From NCBI GenBank assembly GCA_030636765.1, contig DAOVWI010000014.1:1-21644 (forward strand): DNA of 21,644 bases. Reading direction: 5' to 3'. The notes under the pieces were generated by a model. That model had not been told where the DNA came from. It was given only the letters and a program-made list of their open reading frames with translations, and did no database searches. Shown piece by piece: positions 1 through 7,493 of this stretch. This DNA is from Gemmatimonadales bacterium. Its GTDB lineage: Bacteria > Gemmatimonadota > Gemmatimonadetes > Palauibacterales > Palauibacteraceae. Both the position numbers and the translations under genes were made by a program. How positions within the stretch are numbered: the stretch's first letter is position 1; every line of letters starts with the position of its first letter.

Positions 1-2101
1 GCTCCTCTTCACGTCCCTCGAAGAAGACGGAGTCCTCCGCGACACCACCCGCCGGCAGCTCCTGGGCGGGCTCTGCTTCTTCGATCTCCTCCTCGAGGCC
101 CTGCTCCACGCGCTCCTCCTCCTCGAACCTCTGCTGCACCCGCCGCTTCAGCTTCGCCTCGAAGGTCTGGTTGAAGTTGATCGTCAGGCGGTTCTGGGCG
201 CTTCCGGCCCGCACGGGAAAGCCGGGCAGCCCGGCGAGCGAGTCCGGCACGCTGACCGCCGGCGCGAACGTCCAGGAAACCTGCGGTGAGATCTTGTGCC
301 GGATACTGGAGAAGGGGCCGAACCCCGGAAAGAAGCCGAAGATGTCGGTGGTGAGCACGACGCCGATGTTGAAGCGGGTCGGCACCGCAATGAAGTCCCG
401 CAAAGTGCTGTCCGAGCGGAAGAGCGCCCCGTCCACAGCGATGCGCGGACGGAGCGTCGTGGATCCGATCAGGCCGATGCGGTAGTTCATCCCCACGTTC
501 CAGTTCAGGGTCGATCGGAGCTCATCGTCCAGGTCGTTCCCCAGGGAGTCGGCGGGCACCGTGAGAAGATCGTTGAACCGCACCGACCCGTTCAGGTTGA
601 GCTGTCTCAGCGTAAGGCTGCTCGTCGCGCCGGCGGTGGTCGTCCGAGTGTCCGTCCCCAGATCGCGCGTCTGCTCGGTCCGCGCGAAGTTGAGGCTGCC
701 GCTCCAGTTCACGTTGCTGAACGCACCCTGCCGGCTCCTCGGGGCGCGAAAGAGCGTTACGGGAGAGAAGCTGAGGTTCACCGACGGAAGCGTGAGGTCC
801 ACGCGGCCATCCTCCGCCAGGAACTGCCGCCGTCTCGCGCTCAGCGACACGTTTCCGAAGCCGAAGCGGTGGCTGAGGCCCAAATCGGAGTCGATGATCG
901 CCGTCTGCACGCGGGGGTCGAAGCTCTGGTCCTCGAAGACCTTCGTGTCCTGCACGTACTGGAGCTTCAAGCCGAGGCGTGTCTCCGGCGCGAGATCCTG
1001 CTGGTGGTTGAGGCGGAACGCCAGGTTCTTGCCGGTCTCCCCGAAGCTGTAGCTCGCGAGCAGATTACCCTGAAAGAAGTTCTTCAAGAACTTGTATCGA
1101 TAGGCGCCGTTCAGCCGGGTGAAGCGGCCGCTGAACCAGTCGACCGTGAACTGGGCATCCATGAAATCGCTGATCGCCCAGTAGTAGCCGAAGTCGGTTA
1201 TCTGCCTGCCGATGCCACCGGTGTCCAGGATGTCGCTGATCCCGAAGCGGGGCGGAAGGAGGCCGCTTCGGCGGCCGGGCCGGATGTCCTGGGCGAAGAA
1301 GGGCAGCCAGGCGATCGGTACGTTGCCCACGTACAGGGTCACCGGCCACGCCACGATCGTGTTCTGGTTCACGAGCTTGATCTGGCCGGCCTTGAAGGTG
1401 TAGTGCGGCGGCTCGATCTCGCAGGACGTGAAGGCGCCGGAGAGCACGAACAGGGTGTCGGTACCCGCGGGGATCGCGTCCCCCCTCACACGCCAGGTCG
1501 CGCCACGCTCGGAAAACTGCGTCTCCGCATCGAAGATCGTCCCCTTCAGCGTCGCGATATCGTAGTAGAGCGGGCCCGAGTCGCTCACGACCTCGGCCTG
1601 CTCCGGTCCGAGCAGCGCGATGGCCCCAAGCGCCGAGATGAAGCGCGACCGCGCCAGGTAGGTGATCGAGTCGGCGCGCAGCACGGCTTCCGTGTAGTTG
1701 GCCTGGGCCTCACCCAACAGCCGAACGGACTCGAGCTCCAGATCCAGCTCGACGCGCACGCCGCGATACTCGAGCATTCGAAAGCCTGGAAGCCTTGCAA
1801 GCTCGGCGAACAGGTCATCCCGGGTCGGGAAGCCTCCCTCGCTGAGCGCCTGCCGGCGAGCGGCCGCATCCGTCACACGCGCGGAGTCGACGACCACCGA
1901 ATCGGTGTCCGCGGGCAAGCCGCGCCGATCGAGGTCGAGCGGCGCCCTCCCGCCCGGCATCGCCAGCGAGTCCTGCGCCACGGAGTCACGCGCCGCCTCA
2001 CCCTCCTGTGAGAAAGCGGGCGAGCCCCTCCATGCGGCGTGGATAGCCGCAATCAGCGCCCACGCCGCGAGAACCCGGAGAGCGCGGCGAGCGGAAGTCA
2101 C
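1..2101 (-). CDS. lptD: LPS assembly outer-membrane protein LptD (3' end cut by window edge)
   Basis: LptD forms the outer-membrane barrel that inserts lipopolysaccharide into the outer leaflet. Seven hundred codons are open here and the reading continues past the left edge. Residues 1-32 look like a signal peptide (basic start, hydrophobic stretch, SPAFSQE). Residues 125-265 read as an OstA/LptA-like jellyroll: successive short strands, the FTSCEIEPPHYTFKAG segment near 224-239, and a hydrophobic VPIAWLPFF segment at 261-269. After that come alternating beta-barrel strands (for example FGYYWAISDFMDAQFTVDW, LNWNVGMNYRIGLIG). A Glu-rich stretch lies at the cut end. The start is a GTG that overlaps the tatC stop (GTGA), with no in-frame ATG nearby. 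This is the last gene seen of the Tol-Pal/nrdR/tatC train. The family assignment rests on domain pattern and is fairly secure; the C-terminus is not visible. Confidence 0.85.
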   Translation of the reverse strand, partial: MTSARRALRVLAAWALIAAIHAAWRGSPAFSQEGEAARDSVAQDSLAMPGGRAPLDLDRRGLPADTDSVVVDSARVTDAAARRQALSEGGFPTRDDLFAELARLPGFRMLEYRGVRVELDLELESVRLLGEAQANYTEAVLRADSITYLARSRFISALGAIALLGPEQAEVVSDSGPLYYDIATLKGTIFDAETQFSERGATWRVRGDAIPAGTDTLFVLSGAFTSCEIEPPHYTFKAGQIKLVNQNTIVAWPVTLYVGNVPIAWLPFFAQDIRPGRRSGLLPPRFGISDILDTGGIGRQITDFGYYWAISDFMDAQFTVDWFSGRFTRLNGAYRYKFLKNFFQGNLLASYSFGETGKNLAFRLNHQQDLAPETRLGLKLQYVQDTKVFEDQSFDPRVQTAIIDSDLGLSHRFGFGNVSLSARRRQFLAEDGRVDLTLPSVNLSFSPVTLFRAPRSRQGAFSNVNWSGSLNFARTEQTRDLGTDTRTTTAGATSSLTLRQLNLNGSVRFNDLLTVPADSLGNDLDDELRSTLNWNVGMNYRIGLIGSTTLRPRIAVDGALFRSDSTLRDFIAVPTRFNIGVVLTTDIFGFFPGFGPFSSIRHKISPQVSWTFAPAVSVPDSLAGLPGFPVRAGSAQNRLTINFNQTFEAKLKRRVQQRFEEEERVEQGLEEEIEEAEPAQELPAGGVAEDSVFFEGREEE

Positions 2102-2865
2102 TCGGACGGTAGCGAAGAGCGCTCCGCGGCACCCGAGCTCTTCGACCGCAGCACCAGTCGGGTCAGCCAGATGGAGAGCTCGTACAGCAGGGCCATCGGC
2201 ATGAGGAGCATGAGCATCGTTCCCGGATCGGCGGGCGTCAGCATCGCCGACAGAACCGCCAGGATGACGATCGCGTGCCGCCGGTACTTCGTGAGCGTCT
2301 CGGGAGTCACGATGCCGAGCAGTCCCAGCACGACGAGCAACACCGGGAGCTGAAAGAGGATACCGAACGCCAGGATGACGCCCGTGGCGAAGCGGAGGTA
2401 CTCATCGATGGTGATGAGCGGAGACAGACTCTCGGCCTGGAAGTTCAGCAGAAAGCGAAGACCGATCGGGAGCGCGAGGAAGTAGGCCATCCCCACGCCA
2501 GCCGAAAAGAGAAGGATCGCCCCGAGCGCCCCGGGGATCACGTACTTTTTCTCCTTCTCGCGCATGGCCGGCGAGAGGAACGCCCAGGCTTGGTAGATGA
2601 GGAGCGGAAGAGCCATCAAGACGCCCAGCGCGATCCCGAGCTTGAGGCTCACGAAGAAGGGGGTAGTGGGACTCGTGAAGACCAGGCGGCGCTCGGGCAG
2701 CAGCGCCTGGATGGGTCTCTCCAGCACACCGATCACGTCGAGCTCGACCACAATGAAGAAGCCGAGCACGGAGCCCACGAGCACCGCGATGAGGCTCCAG
2801 ATGATGCGCCACCTCAGCTCTTCGAGGTGATCCAGGAACGGCATCTCCGCTTTGTCGCGGGGCAT
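2098..2865 (-). CDS. tatC: Sec-independent (twin-arginine) protein translocase TatC
   Basis: TatC is the polytopic inner-membrane receptor for twin-arginine signal peptides and exports folded proteins together with TatA/TatB. The 255-residue product has the family's usual length. It carries the FLDHLEELR cytoplasmic N-terminal motif at residues 10-18, the YQAWAFLSPAM motif at 91-101 followed by a conserved Glu near 103, and about six hydrophobic segments. An ATG start overlaps the nrdR stop by one base (TGATG) and has GAGG a few bases upstream; a GTG one codon earlier would give a GTGA overlap and cannot be excluded. Its own stop overlaps the lptD GTG. No tatA or tatB gene is in the window. 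Confidence 0.95.
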   Translation of the reverse strand: MPRDKAEMPFLDHLEELRWRIIWSLIAVLVGSVLGFFIVVELDVIGVLERPIQALLPERRLVFTSPTTPFFVSLKLGIALGVLMALPLLIYQAWAFLSPAMREKEKKYVIPGALGAILLFSAGVGMAYFLALPIGLRFLLNFQAESLSPLITIDEYLRFATGVILAFGILFQLPVLLVVLGLLGIVTPETLTKYRRHAIVILAVLSAMLTPADPGTMLMLLMPMALLYELSIWLTRLVLRSKSSGAAERSSLPSE

Positions 2866-3392
2866 CACTCCTCACCGGATGACCCGTGGGCCGGCTCCGA
2901 CGGGCGAGGGAAAAGCTCGGCCTGGCCCGGTACCTCGTACTGCCGGCGCCTCTCCAGCTCCCGTACCTCCTGCTCGAACTCCACCATCTCCTGAAAGTTT
3001 CGGTACACGGACGCGAAGCGGACGTAGGCGACCTGGTCCAGGGAGGACAGGCGTTCCATCACCAGCTCTCCGATCCGCTCGGCCGCGATCTCCCGTCCGT
3101 CGGCCGCCCGGAGTTCCTCCTCGATCTCATCGACGATCGCGTCGATCGCGTCGGCCACCGGTCGCTTGGCGCATGCTACCTGAATGCTGCGCTTGAGTTT
3201 GGCGCGCTCATACGCTTCCACTACGCCGCCGCGCTTTCGTACCGTGAGCGGTTCCTCTTCGAGCCGTTCGTAGGTGGTGTAGCGACGGGCGCACGACGCA
3301 CACTGGCGACGGCGCCTCACGGCTCGACCGCCGCGTATGAGCCGGGAATCGATCACCCGGTCCTCGAGGTGGTCGCAACTCGGACAGCGCAC
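2865..3392 (-). CDS. nrdR: Transcriptional repressor NrdR
   Basis: NrdR is the zinc-ribbon/ATP-cone regulator that represses ribonucleotide reductase genes in response to (d)ATP. The four zinc-ribbon cysteines are at residues 3, 6, 31 and 34 (CPSC and CASC), followed by the basic RRRR segment and an ATP-cone domain at about 49-139. The 175-residue product is somewhat longer than the typical 150-160 because of a Pro/Glu/Ser-rich tail. The start is GTG, chosen because the zinc ribbon must begin at residue 2-3 as in all family members. No ribonucleotide reductase gene is nearby; the gene sits between cpoB and tatC, and its stop overlaps the tatC start. Confidence 0.96.
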   Translation of the reverse strand: MRCPSCDHLEDRVIDSRLIRGGRAVRRRRQCASCARRYTTYERLEEEPLTVRKRGGVVEAYERAKLKRSIQVACAKRPVADAIDAIVDEIEEELRAADGREIAAERIGELVMERLSSLDQVAYVRFASVYRNFQEMVEFEQEVRELERRRQYEVPGQAELFPRPSEPAHGSSGEE

Positions 3393-3420
3393 GGAATCGC
3401 CGCAGTCGCTGGGTTGTGGG

Positions 3421-3451
3421 CTAGCAGGTCGCTAGAGTAGTCAGCCTAGCG
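3421..3451 (-). promoter_or_regulatory. Overlapping inverted repeats between cpoB and nrdR
   Basis: Read on the minus strand, CGCTAG (3451-3446) can pair with CTAGCG (3435-3430) across a 10-base loop. The same middle element (3435-3431) can instead pair with GCTAG (3425-3421) across a 5-base loop. The two hairpins exclude each other. The first arm contains the cpoB stop codon. Three CTAG tetramers fall within 31 bases. A role as attenuator or operator for nrdR is inference; the stems are only 5-6 bp and no U-run follows. Confidence 0.35.
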
Positions 3452-4210
3452 CCGGAGGTCGCTGAGGCGCTGCTGGGCCAAGATGGCCTCGTCGCTGTTC
3501 GGGTACCCCCGAACGACGCGCGAAAAGAACTCGACGGCGTCCTGCGTGTTGCCCCGATCGAGCTCGATGCGCCCGCTCGCGTACAGGGCTGAGGGCGCCC
3601 GGCGCGAGTTAGGGTACAGCTCGAGCACGCGAGCGTACTCGGCGAGCGCCGCGTCCGCGTCGTCCGTTTCCTCATACGTGCGCGCCAGATAGAACTGCGC
3701 GTCCGGAGCGAGTTCATCGCCCGGATAGAGCCGAAGGAACTCCGCGAAGCCCGTTCGAGCCGTCTCGTACGCGCCCCGGTTGAACTGGTTCTGCGCAGAG
3801 TTGTACAGCGGCGCCCCCTCGCCGGCATCACCACCCTCGCCGGCGGCCGGAGCCGGACCGGCCGGCAGCGGTACGACGGCCGCTCGACCGGCGGCGCCCC
3901 ATTCCATCTCCCGCTGGATCTGCCCGAGGAGATCCAGGATCTGCGCCAGCGAACGCTGGACCTCGTCCAGCTGTCGCTGCTGCTGCGATGTGCCCCGCGC
4001 CTGTCGCTGCTGCTGCGTCTCGAGGCTATCCAGGAACGCGCCCCGAAGCTCGCGGTTCAGGCTGTCCTGGCTGGCCCGGAGCGCTCGGATCTCCGACAGC
4101 ATGTTCGTCTCGAGCTGCTGCAGATCGCCCTTGCTGGCGCACGCCCCGCACAGAAGCGCCAGCGGCACCATGACCATCCGGCAGTTCACAGCTCGAGATC
4201 CCACACTCAT
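3446..4210 (-). CDS. cpoB: Tol-Pal cell-division coordinator CpoB (YbgF), TPR lipoprotein-like
   Basis: CpoB/YbgF is the periplasmic TPR protein that links the Tol-Pal machine with peptidoglycan synthesis at the septum. The 254-residue product has an N-terminal hydrophobic stretch ending LLCGAC; Cys24 could be a lipidation site, although the residue at -3 is Cys rather than Leu. A Gln-rich coiled coil covers about 28-103, a Pro/Ala/Gly linker about 107-133, and three TPR units about 134-252 (LYNSAQNQF, AQFYLARTY, ALYASGRIE starts). The start was placed at the ATG preceded by a G-rich Shine-Dalgarno (GGGGGG, about 8 bases away); an ATG ten codons upstream overlaps the pal stop and is the alternative. 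It is directly downstream of pal, as in many Proteobacteria. Confidence 0.88.
   Translation of the reverse strand: MSVGSRAVNCRMVMVPLALLCGACASKGDLQQLETNMLSEIRALRASQDSLNRELRGAFLDSLETQQQRQARGTSQQQRQLDEVQRSLAQILDLLGQIQREMEWGAAGRAAVVPLPAGPAPAAGEGGDAGEGAPLYNSAQNQFNRGAYETARTGFAEFLRLYPGDELAPDAQFYLARTYEETDDADAALAEYARVLELYPNSRRAPSALYASGRIELDRGNTQDAVEFFSRVVRGYPNSDEAILAQQRLSDLRR
3971..4017 (-). repeat. 17-base direct repeat, period 30, inside cpoB coiled coil
   Basis: The plus-strand words at 3971-3987 and 4001-4017 (CTGTCGCTGCTGCTGCG) are identical. They encode two QQQRQ blocks exactly ten codons apart in the CpoB coiled-coil region. This is seen directly and probably reflects slippage or duplication of Gln codons. 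Confidence 0.9.
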
Positions 4211-4229
4211 CCGCCGACCCCCCGCCCGA

Positions 4230-4886
4230 TCAGAGAGCATTCGGGTTCGGGATGATGAAGTCGTCCCGGCGATTCAGCGCCCATGCCGCCTCGTTGTGAC
4301 CCGGATCCAGCGGTCGCTCCTTTCCGAAGCTCACCGTCCGGAGGCGATCTTCGGCGATCCCCAGGCCGACGAGGTAGTTCTTCGCGGCCATGGCGCGCCG
4401 CATGCCCAGCGCAAAGTTGTACTCGATGGACCCGCGCTCGTCGCAGTTCCCCTCGATCGTGAGCTGCACGTTCGGGTGACTCCGCAGCACTTCAACCTTC
4501 CTGTCGAGGATCGCCACCGCCTCGTTGCTCAGCTCCGCTCTGTCGAAGGCGAAGAGAATGCGCTCCTGGATCGTCTCGATCGCGTCGATCCGGGCGATCT
4601 GAGCGCCCGCACCGCGCGCGCAATCGGTACCCGAGTACTCCGAGATCGCCTCGTTGTACAGTCGCCTGGCGCGCTCGTAGTCGCCCTGCCGAGCCGCCGT
4701 GGCCGCCTGTTCGCAAATCGATCTCGCGGCTGCCTCGGCCAGTTCGGCCGGATCGGGACCCGGGGACTCGGCCGGCGGAGCTTCATCCGTCGCCGGCTCG
4801 ACGTCTGGTGGCGGATTCGATCCGCACGCCACCATGCCAAAGAGGAGTACACCGGCCAACGCCGTCCAGCGGACCGTCTGACGCAT
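4230..4886 (-). CDS. pal: Peptidoglycan-associated lipoprotein Pal
   Basis: Pal is the outer-membrane lipoprotein that binds peptidoglycan and docks with TolB/TolA to pull the outer membrane inward at division. The 218-residue product starts at the second of two close ATGs, six bases after AAGGAG. It has a lipobox ending MVAC (Cys21), a Pro/Glu linker, a helical segment at about 47-102 with cysteines at 58 and 89, and the OmpA-like domain at about 105-212. That domain contains EGNCDERGS at 145-153, where many Pals have EGHADERG, and the basic NRRDDF segment near the end. The helical segment is absent from the compact Enterobacterial Pal. The gene follows tolB after a 148-base gap and overlaps the longer cpoB alternative start. 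Confidence 0.95.
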   Translation of the reverse strand: MRQTVRWTALAGVLLFGMVACGSNPPPDVEPATDEAPPAESPGPDPAELAEAAARSICEQAATAARQGDYERARRLYNEAISEYSGTDCARGAGAQIARIDAIETIQERILFAFDRAELSNEAVAILDRKVEVLRSHPNVQLTIEGNCDERGSIEYNFALGMRRAMAAKNYLVGLGIAEDRLRTVSFGKERPLDPGHNEAAWALNRRDDFIIPNPNAL

Positions 4887-4970
4887 GCTCATCTCCTTCA
4901 GCGGTAAGCCTCACCGTTGGTTGATGGGTGAATCTGGGGTCGAGAACCGCATCCCGTCCGCCGCGTTTCC

Positions 4971-4999
4971 AAGCTAGACGTTCCGGCCGACTCTGCCAA
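4971..4999 (-). promoter_or_regulatory. Candidate sigma-70-type promoter for pal
   Basis: In the tolB-pal gap the minus strand reads TTGGCA (4999-4994), a 17-base spacer, then TAGCTT (4976-4971). The -35 matches 5 of 6 consensus bases and the -10 only 3 of 6. It would start transcription some 75-80 bases before pal and give pal-cpoB a separate promoter. This is weak, pattern-based evidence. Confidence 0.3.
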
Positions 5000-5034
5000 G
5001 CTGGTTCTCCCGGTCCGCGACACCTCCGGCTCCG

Positions 5035-6381
5035 TCATTCATCATCGGCCAACGGGCCCGACCAATCCGGTAGCCGATCGTCGTGATTCCGCACGAGGTT
5101 CCGGACCCTTCCCGTCACCGTATCGAGCACCCAGAGTCCGCGATAGCCTCCACGGTCGGAGGCGAACACGACGTGGCGACCGTCAGGCGCCCAGCTCGGA
5201 TCCTCGTTGCGACCCTCGGCGGTGAGCAGATGCATCTCCGTGCCGTTCGCGTTTACGGCGACGATCTGGAACCTGCCCTGGACCCGAGCCTGATACACGA
5301 TCTGCTCGTCCCTCGGGTTCCAGTCCGGTGAAGTCGCGTAGCTGTCGGCGCCCCGAACGAAGCGGCTGATGAGCTGCGGCCGCGCGCCGGCCCCACCCTG
5401 CACGTAGATCTGGGGTGCCCCGACCGCGCTCGCCGTGAACGCAAAGCGCCGGCCGTCCCGTGCGATCGTGGGACCGACCGCGTCTCCGGCCGGGGTGCTC
5501 GTGACGGCCCGCGGACGGCCTCCGGCGCGCTCGACCTCGAAGATCTCCGTCCCCCTCCCCGTCGAGTGGGCGTACATGATCCGGGTCCCGTCGGGCGAGT
5601 ACGTGGGTGTCAGATACAGCTGGCCGCCGCTCGCCACCGCACGGGAACCCCCACCCGCCAGCTCGGTCTCGTAGATCGCCGACTCATCGCCCGAATTGGA
5701 CAGGTACTGGTAGAGCACGTGCGTCCCTTCCGGCGAGAAGGCCGGGGAGAAGACGAGGGCGTTGCGGAAGGTCACCCGCCGGATGCCGATAGCATCGCTG
5801 TCGATGACGTAGACGTCCGACGTCCCATCGGGTGCCCGGCGCGAAAAGGCGATCCGACTCGCCGCCATCCCAGGCTCACCGGTGGCCCACTCGACGACCG
5901 CATCGGAGATCCGGTGCACGGCCATCCGGAAGCCGGGGGAAGCGACGGGAGGCAGGGCAAACGCCTGGACGTTCTTGAGCGAGCCGTACACCACGTCGTG
6001 CAGTCCCACCCGGAGGACAGCCTGCCCTCCGTTCACCATGAGGGTGCCTTCCACCAGCCAGACAGCGCCCAGCTGGTTCCACAACCCGTAGTTGATGCCC
6101 GAGCCGACAACAAGGGAATCCGGAACGGGCAGCATCTCGAAGCGATCGGAGTAATCCAGATCGCGTGCGAAGATCGAGTCGATGGCGGCCGCCACCACGG
6201 CGAAGGCGGCGTCGGTCTGAACGTCCGTCAGGGCGAGGGCGGGAACGAAGCCGGGACGATACGTGATCCCCAGCCGCACCCCTTCCTGGGCGGTGGCTCT
6301 CGAGACGCCCCCCAGGACCGAAACGAGCAGCACGAAGCAAGCGATGCCGGCGCGCCGGGCGGACGGCCGGCGATGCCGCAC
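5035..6381 (-). CDS. tolB: Tol-Pal system periplasmic protein TolB
   Basis: TolB is the periplasmic beta-propeller that shuttles between Pal and the energised TolA, controlling outer-membrane constriction. The 448-residue product has a signal peptide with an A-T-A cleavage site before Gln32, a TolB amino-terminal domain at about 33-165, and a propeller of PD40-type blades at about 180-445. Typical blade endings are FSPAFSPEG, LTPTYSPDG, ATSPDWNPRD and DPSWAPDG. It starts at a GTG one base after the stop of the TolA/TonB-like gene. The position between tolA and pal and the length match the family well. Confidence 0.95.
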   Translation of the reverse strand: MRHRRPSARRAGIACFVLLVSVLGGVSRATAQEGVRLGITYRPGFVPALALTDVQTDAAFAVVAAAIDSIFARDLDYSDRFEMLPVPDSLVVGSGINYGLWNQLGAVWLVEGTLMVNGGQAVLRVGLHDVVYGSLKNVQAFALPPVASPGFRMAVHRISDAVVEWATGEPGMAASRIAFSRRAPDGTSDVYVIDSDAIGIRRVTFRNALVFSPAFSPEGTHVLYQYLSNSGDESAIYETELAGGGSRAVASGGQLYLTPTYSPDGTRIMYAHSTGRGTEIFEVERAGGRPRAVTSTPAGDAVGPTIARDGRRFAFTASAVGAPQIYVQGGAGARPQLISRFVRGADSYATSPDWNPRDEQIVYQARVQGRFQIVAVNANGTEMHLLTAEGRNEDPSWAPDGRHVVFASDRGGYRGLWVLDTVTGRVRNLVRNHDDRLPDWSGPLADDE

Positions 6382-6382
6382 C

Positions 6383-7075
6383 TCAGCTCCTCGGGTCGAA
6401 GTAGAAGGAAACGCGCAGGCGATCCCGAGCGTAGCCCTTGGGGAGCGGCCCGAAAGCCCGGCTACGGCCGGCAGCCTCCACGGCGCCCTGGGCCTCGAGA
6501 TCGAAAGCCGGATCGCCGGATCGCTGGGCCCATCCGATATCGCTCACCAAGCCGTCCTCGTGAATGACGAAGACGATCTCCGCTCGAAGGTGACGACCGC
6601 CCGTCGGCCGCCTCCAGTAGCGGTTGATCTGACGGACGATGTTCTCCAGGTACTCGGGAAACGCGAAGACCGCGCCGTCCAGCTGAACGTTCACCGTCTC
6701 CTCGCCGCTCTCCTCCGCCGCCGCGGGAGGCCGGACGGGTTGCTCATCCGGCTCCTTCTTGACCACCGGCTCCGTAGGTCGCCGGCGCTGCGGCGTGAGC
6801 TCCGGCCGGCGTTCGCGCCGTTCTTCCGCCGCCGGCTTCGGCGGCGAGGGCCGCTCGAGCCGAGGGGCCAGCTCCGCGGCGGCGGAGACCAGCCGCACAC
6901 GGTAGGAACGCGGCGGAATCGCCTCGAGGGAGGAAGGGGCCCGGAAGAGCACGACGACAGCGATCAGGTGGATGATCACGGATCCGGCGACGGCCGAGCG
7001 TGGAAGCCGGCTCAAGAGCCCGGCGCCCGTCCGCCGTGCCGACTCAGTGCTCAAGAGCTTGGTCGAGCTATCCAC
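6383..7075 (-). CDS. tolA: TolA/TonB-type energy transducer
   Basis: By position this is the TolA equivalent, carrying force from the TolQR motor across the periplasm to TolB/Pal. The 230-residue product has a short cytoplasmic part, one membrane helix at about 28-45, a Pro/Arg/Glu-rich linker at about 52-125, and a TonB/TolA-like C-terminal domain at about 133-228 (FPEYLENIVRQINRYWRRP). The linker resembles TonB rather than the long Ala/Lys/Glu helix of Enterobacterial TolA. GTG start; the first eight bases overlap the end of tolR. The symbol is based on context, and a TonB label would be equally defensible from sequence alone. Confidence 0.8.
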   Translation of the reverse strand: MDSSTKLLSTESARRTGAGLLSRLPRSAVAGSVIIHLIAVVVLFRAPSSLEAIPPRSYRVRLVSAAAELAPRLERPSPPKPAAEERRERRPELTPQRRRPTEPVVKKEPDEQPVRPPAAAEESGEETVNVQLDGAVFAFPEYLENIVRQINRYWRRPTGGRHLRAEIVFVIHEDGLVSDIGWAQRSGDPAFDLEAQGAVEAAGRSRAFGPLPKGYARDRLRVSFYFDPRS

Positions 7076-7493
7076 CCCGCCCTTCCTCCTCGGGCTCCGC
7101 CACGAGGCTCACCGTCTCGATCTCCGCTTCCTTCAGCTTGCCGATCACTTTCAACACCACACCGTACGCAACGTTCGCGTCTCCCTTGACGTACACGGTT
7201 TCGGGATCGCGCCGCTTGATCACCTGGACGACGGAGGCGTCGAACTCCTCCATCGTCACGGGCGTGTCGTCCAGGTAGATCCGGCCGGTCCGGTCGATCG
7301 TGATCACGATCCCTTCGCTCGCACGTAGAGGCGCGGCCGGAGCGCGCGGAATCTCGATCTCCACTCCGCCCTGCAGGATCGGCGCGGTAATCATGAAGAT
7401 GATGAGCAGAATAAAGGCGACATCCACCAGGCTGGTCACGTTGATCTCGGCCCGCACCGGGAGGCCGTTCGTCGCCTGCCTGTTCCGGTTCAC
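7068..7493 (-). CDS. tolR: Biopolymer transport protein TolR/ExbD
   Basis: TolR/ExbD is the single-helix partner of the TolQ/ExbB proton channel and helps convert proton flow into motion of TolA. The 141-residue product shows the family signature INVTSLVDVAFILLIIFMI at residues 18-36; Asp24 in the helix is the expected proton-carrying residue. A periplasmic domain of about 95 residues follows. The chosen GTG start overlaps the tolQ stop as GTGA and has a GGGAGG site seven bases upstream; a TTG two codons earlier is possible. It overlaps the TolA/TonB-like gene by eight bases. Confidence 0.93.
   Translation of the reverse strand: MNRNRQATNGLPVRAEINVTSLVDVAFILLIIFMITAPILQGGVEIEIPRAPAAPLRASEGIVITIDRTGRIYLDDTPVTMEEFDASVVQVIKRRDPETVYVKGDANVAYGVVLKVIGKLKEAEIETVSLVAEPEEEGRGG

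Noticed and set aside
296..2011. A 571-codon open frame on the plus strand opposite lptD
   Set aside because: It mirrors the lptD codons, is rich in Arg/Val/Glu/His without domain pattern, and the minus strand gives a recognisable LptD.
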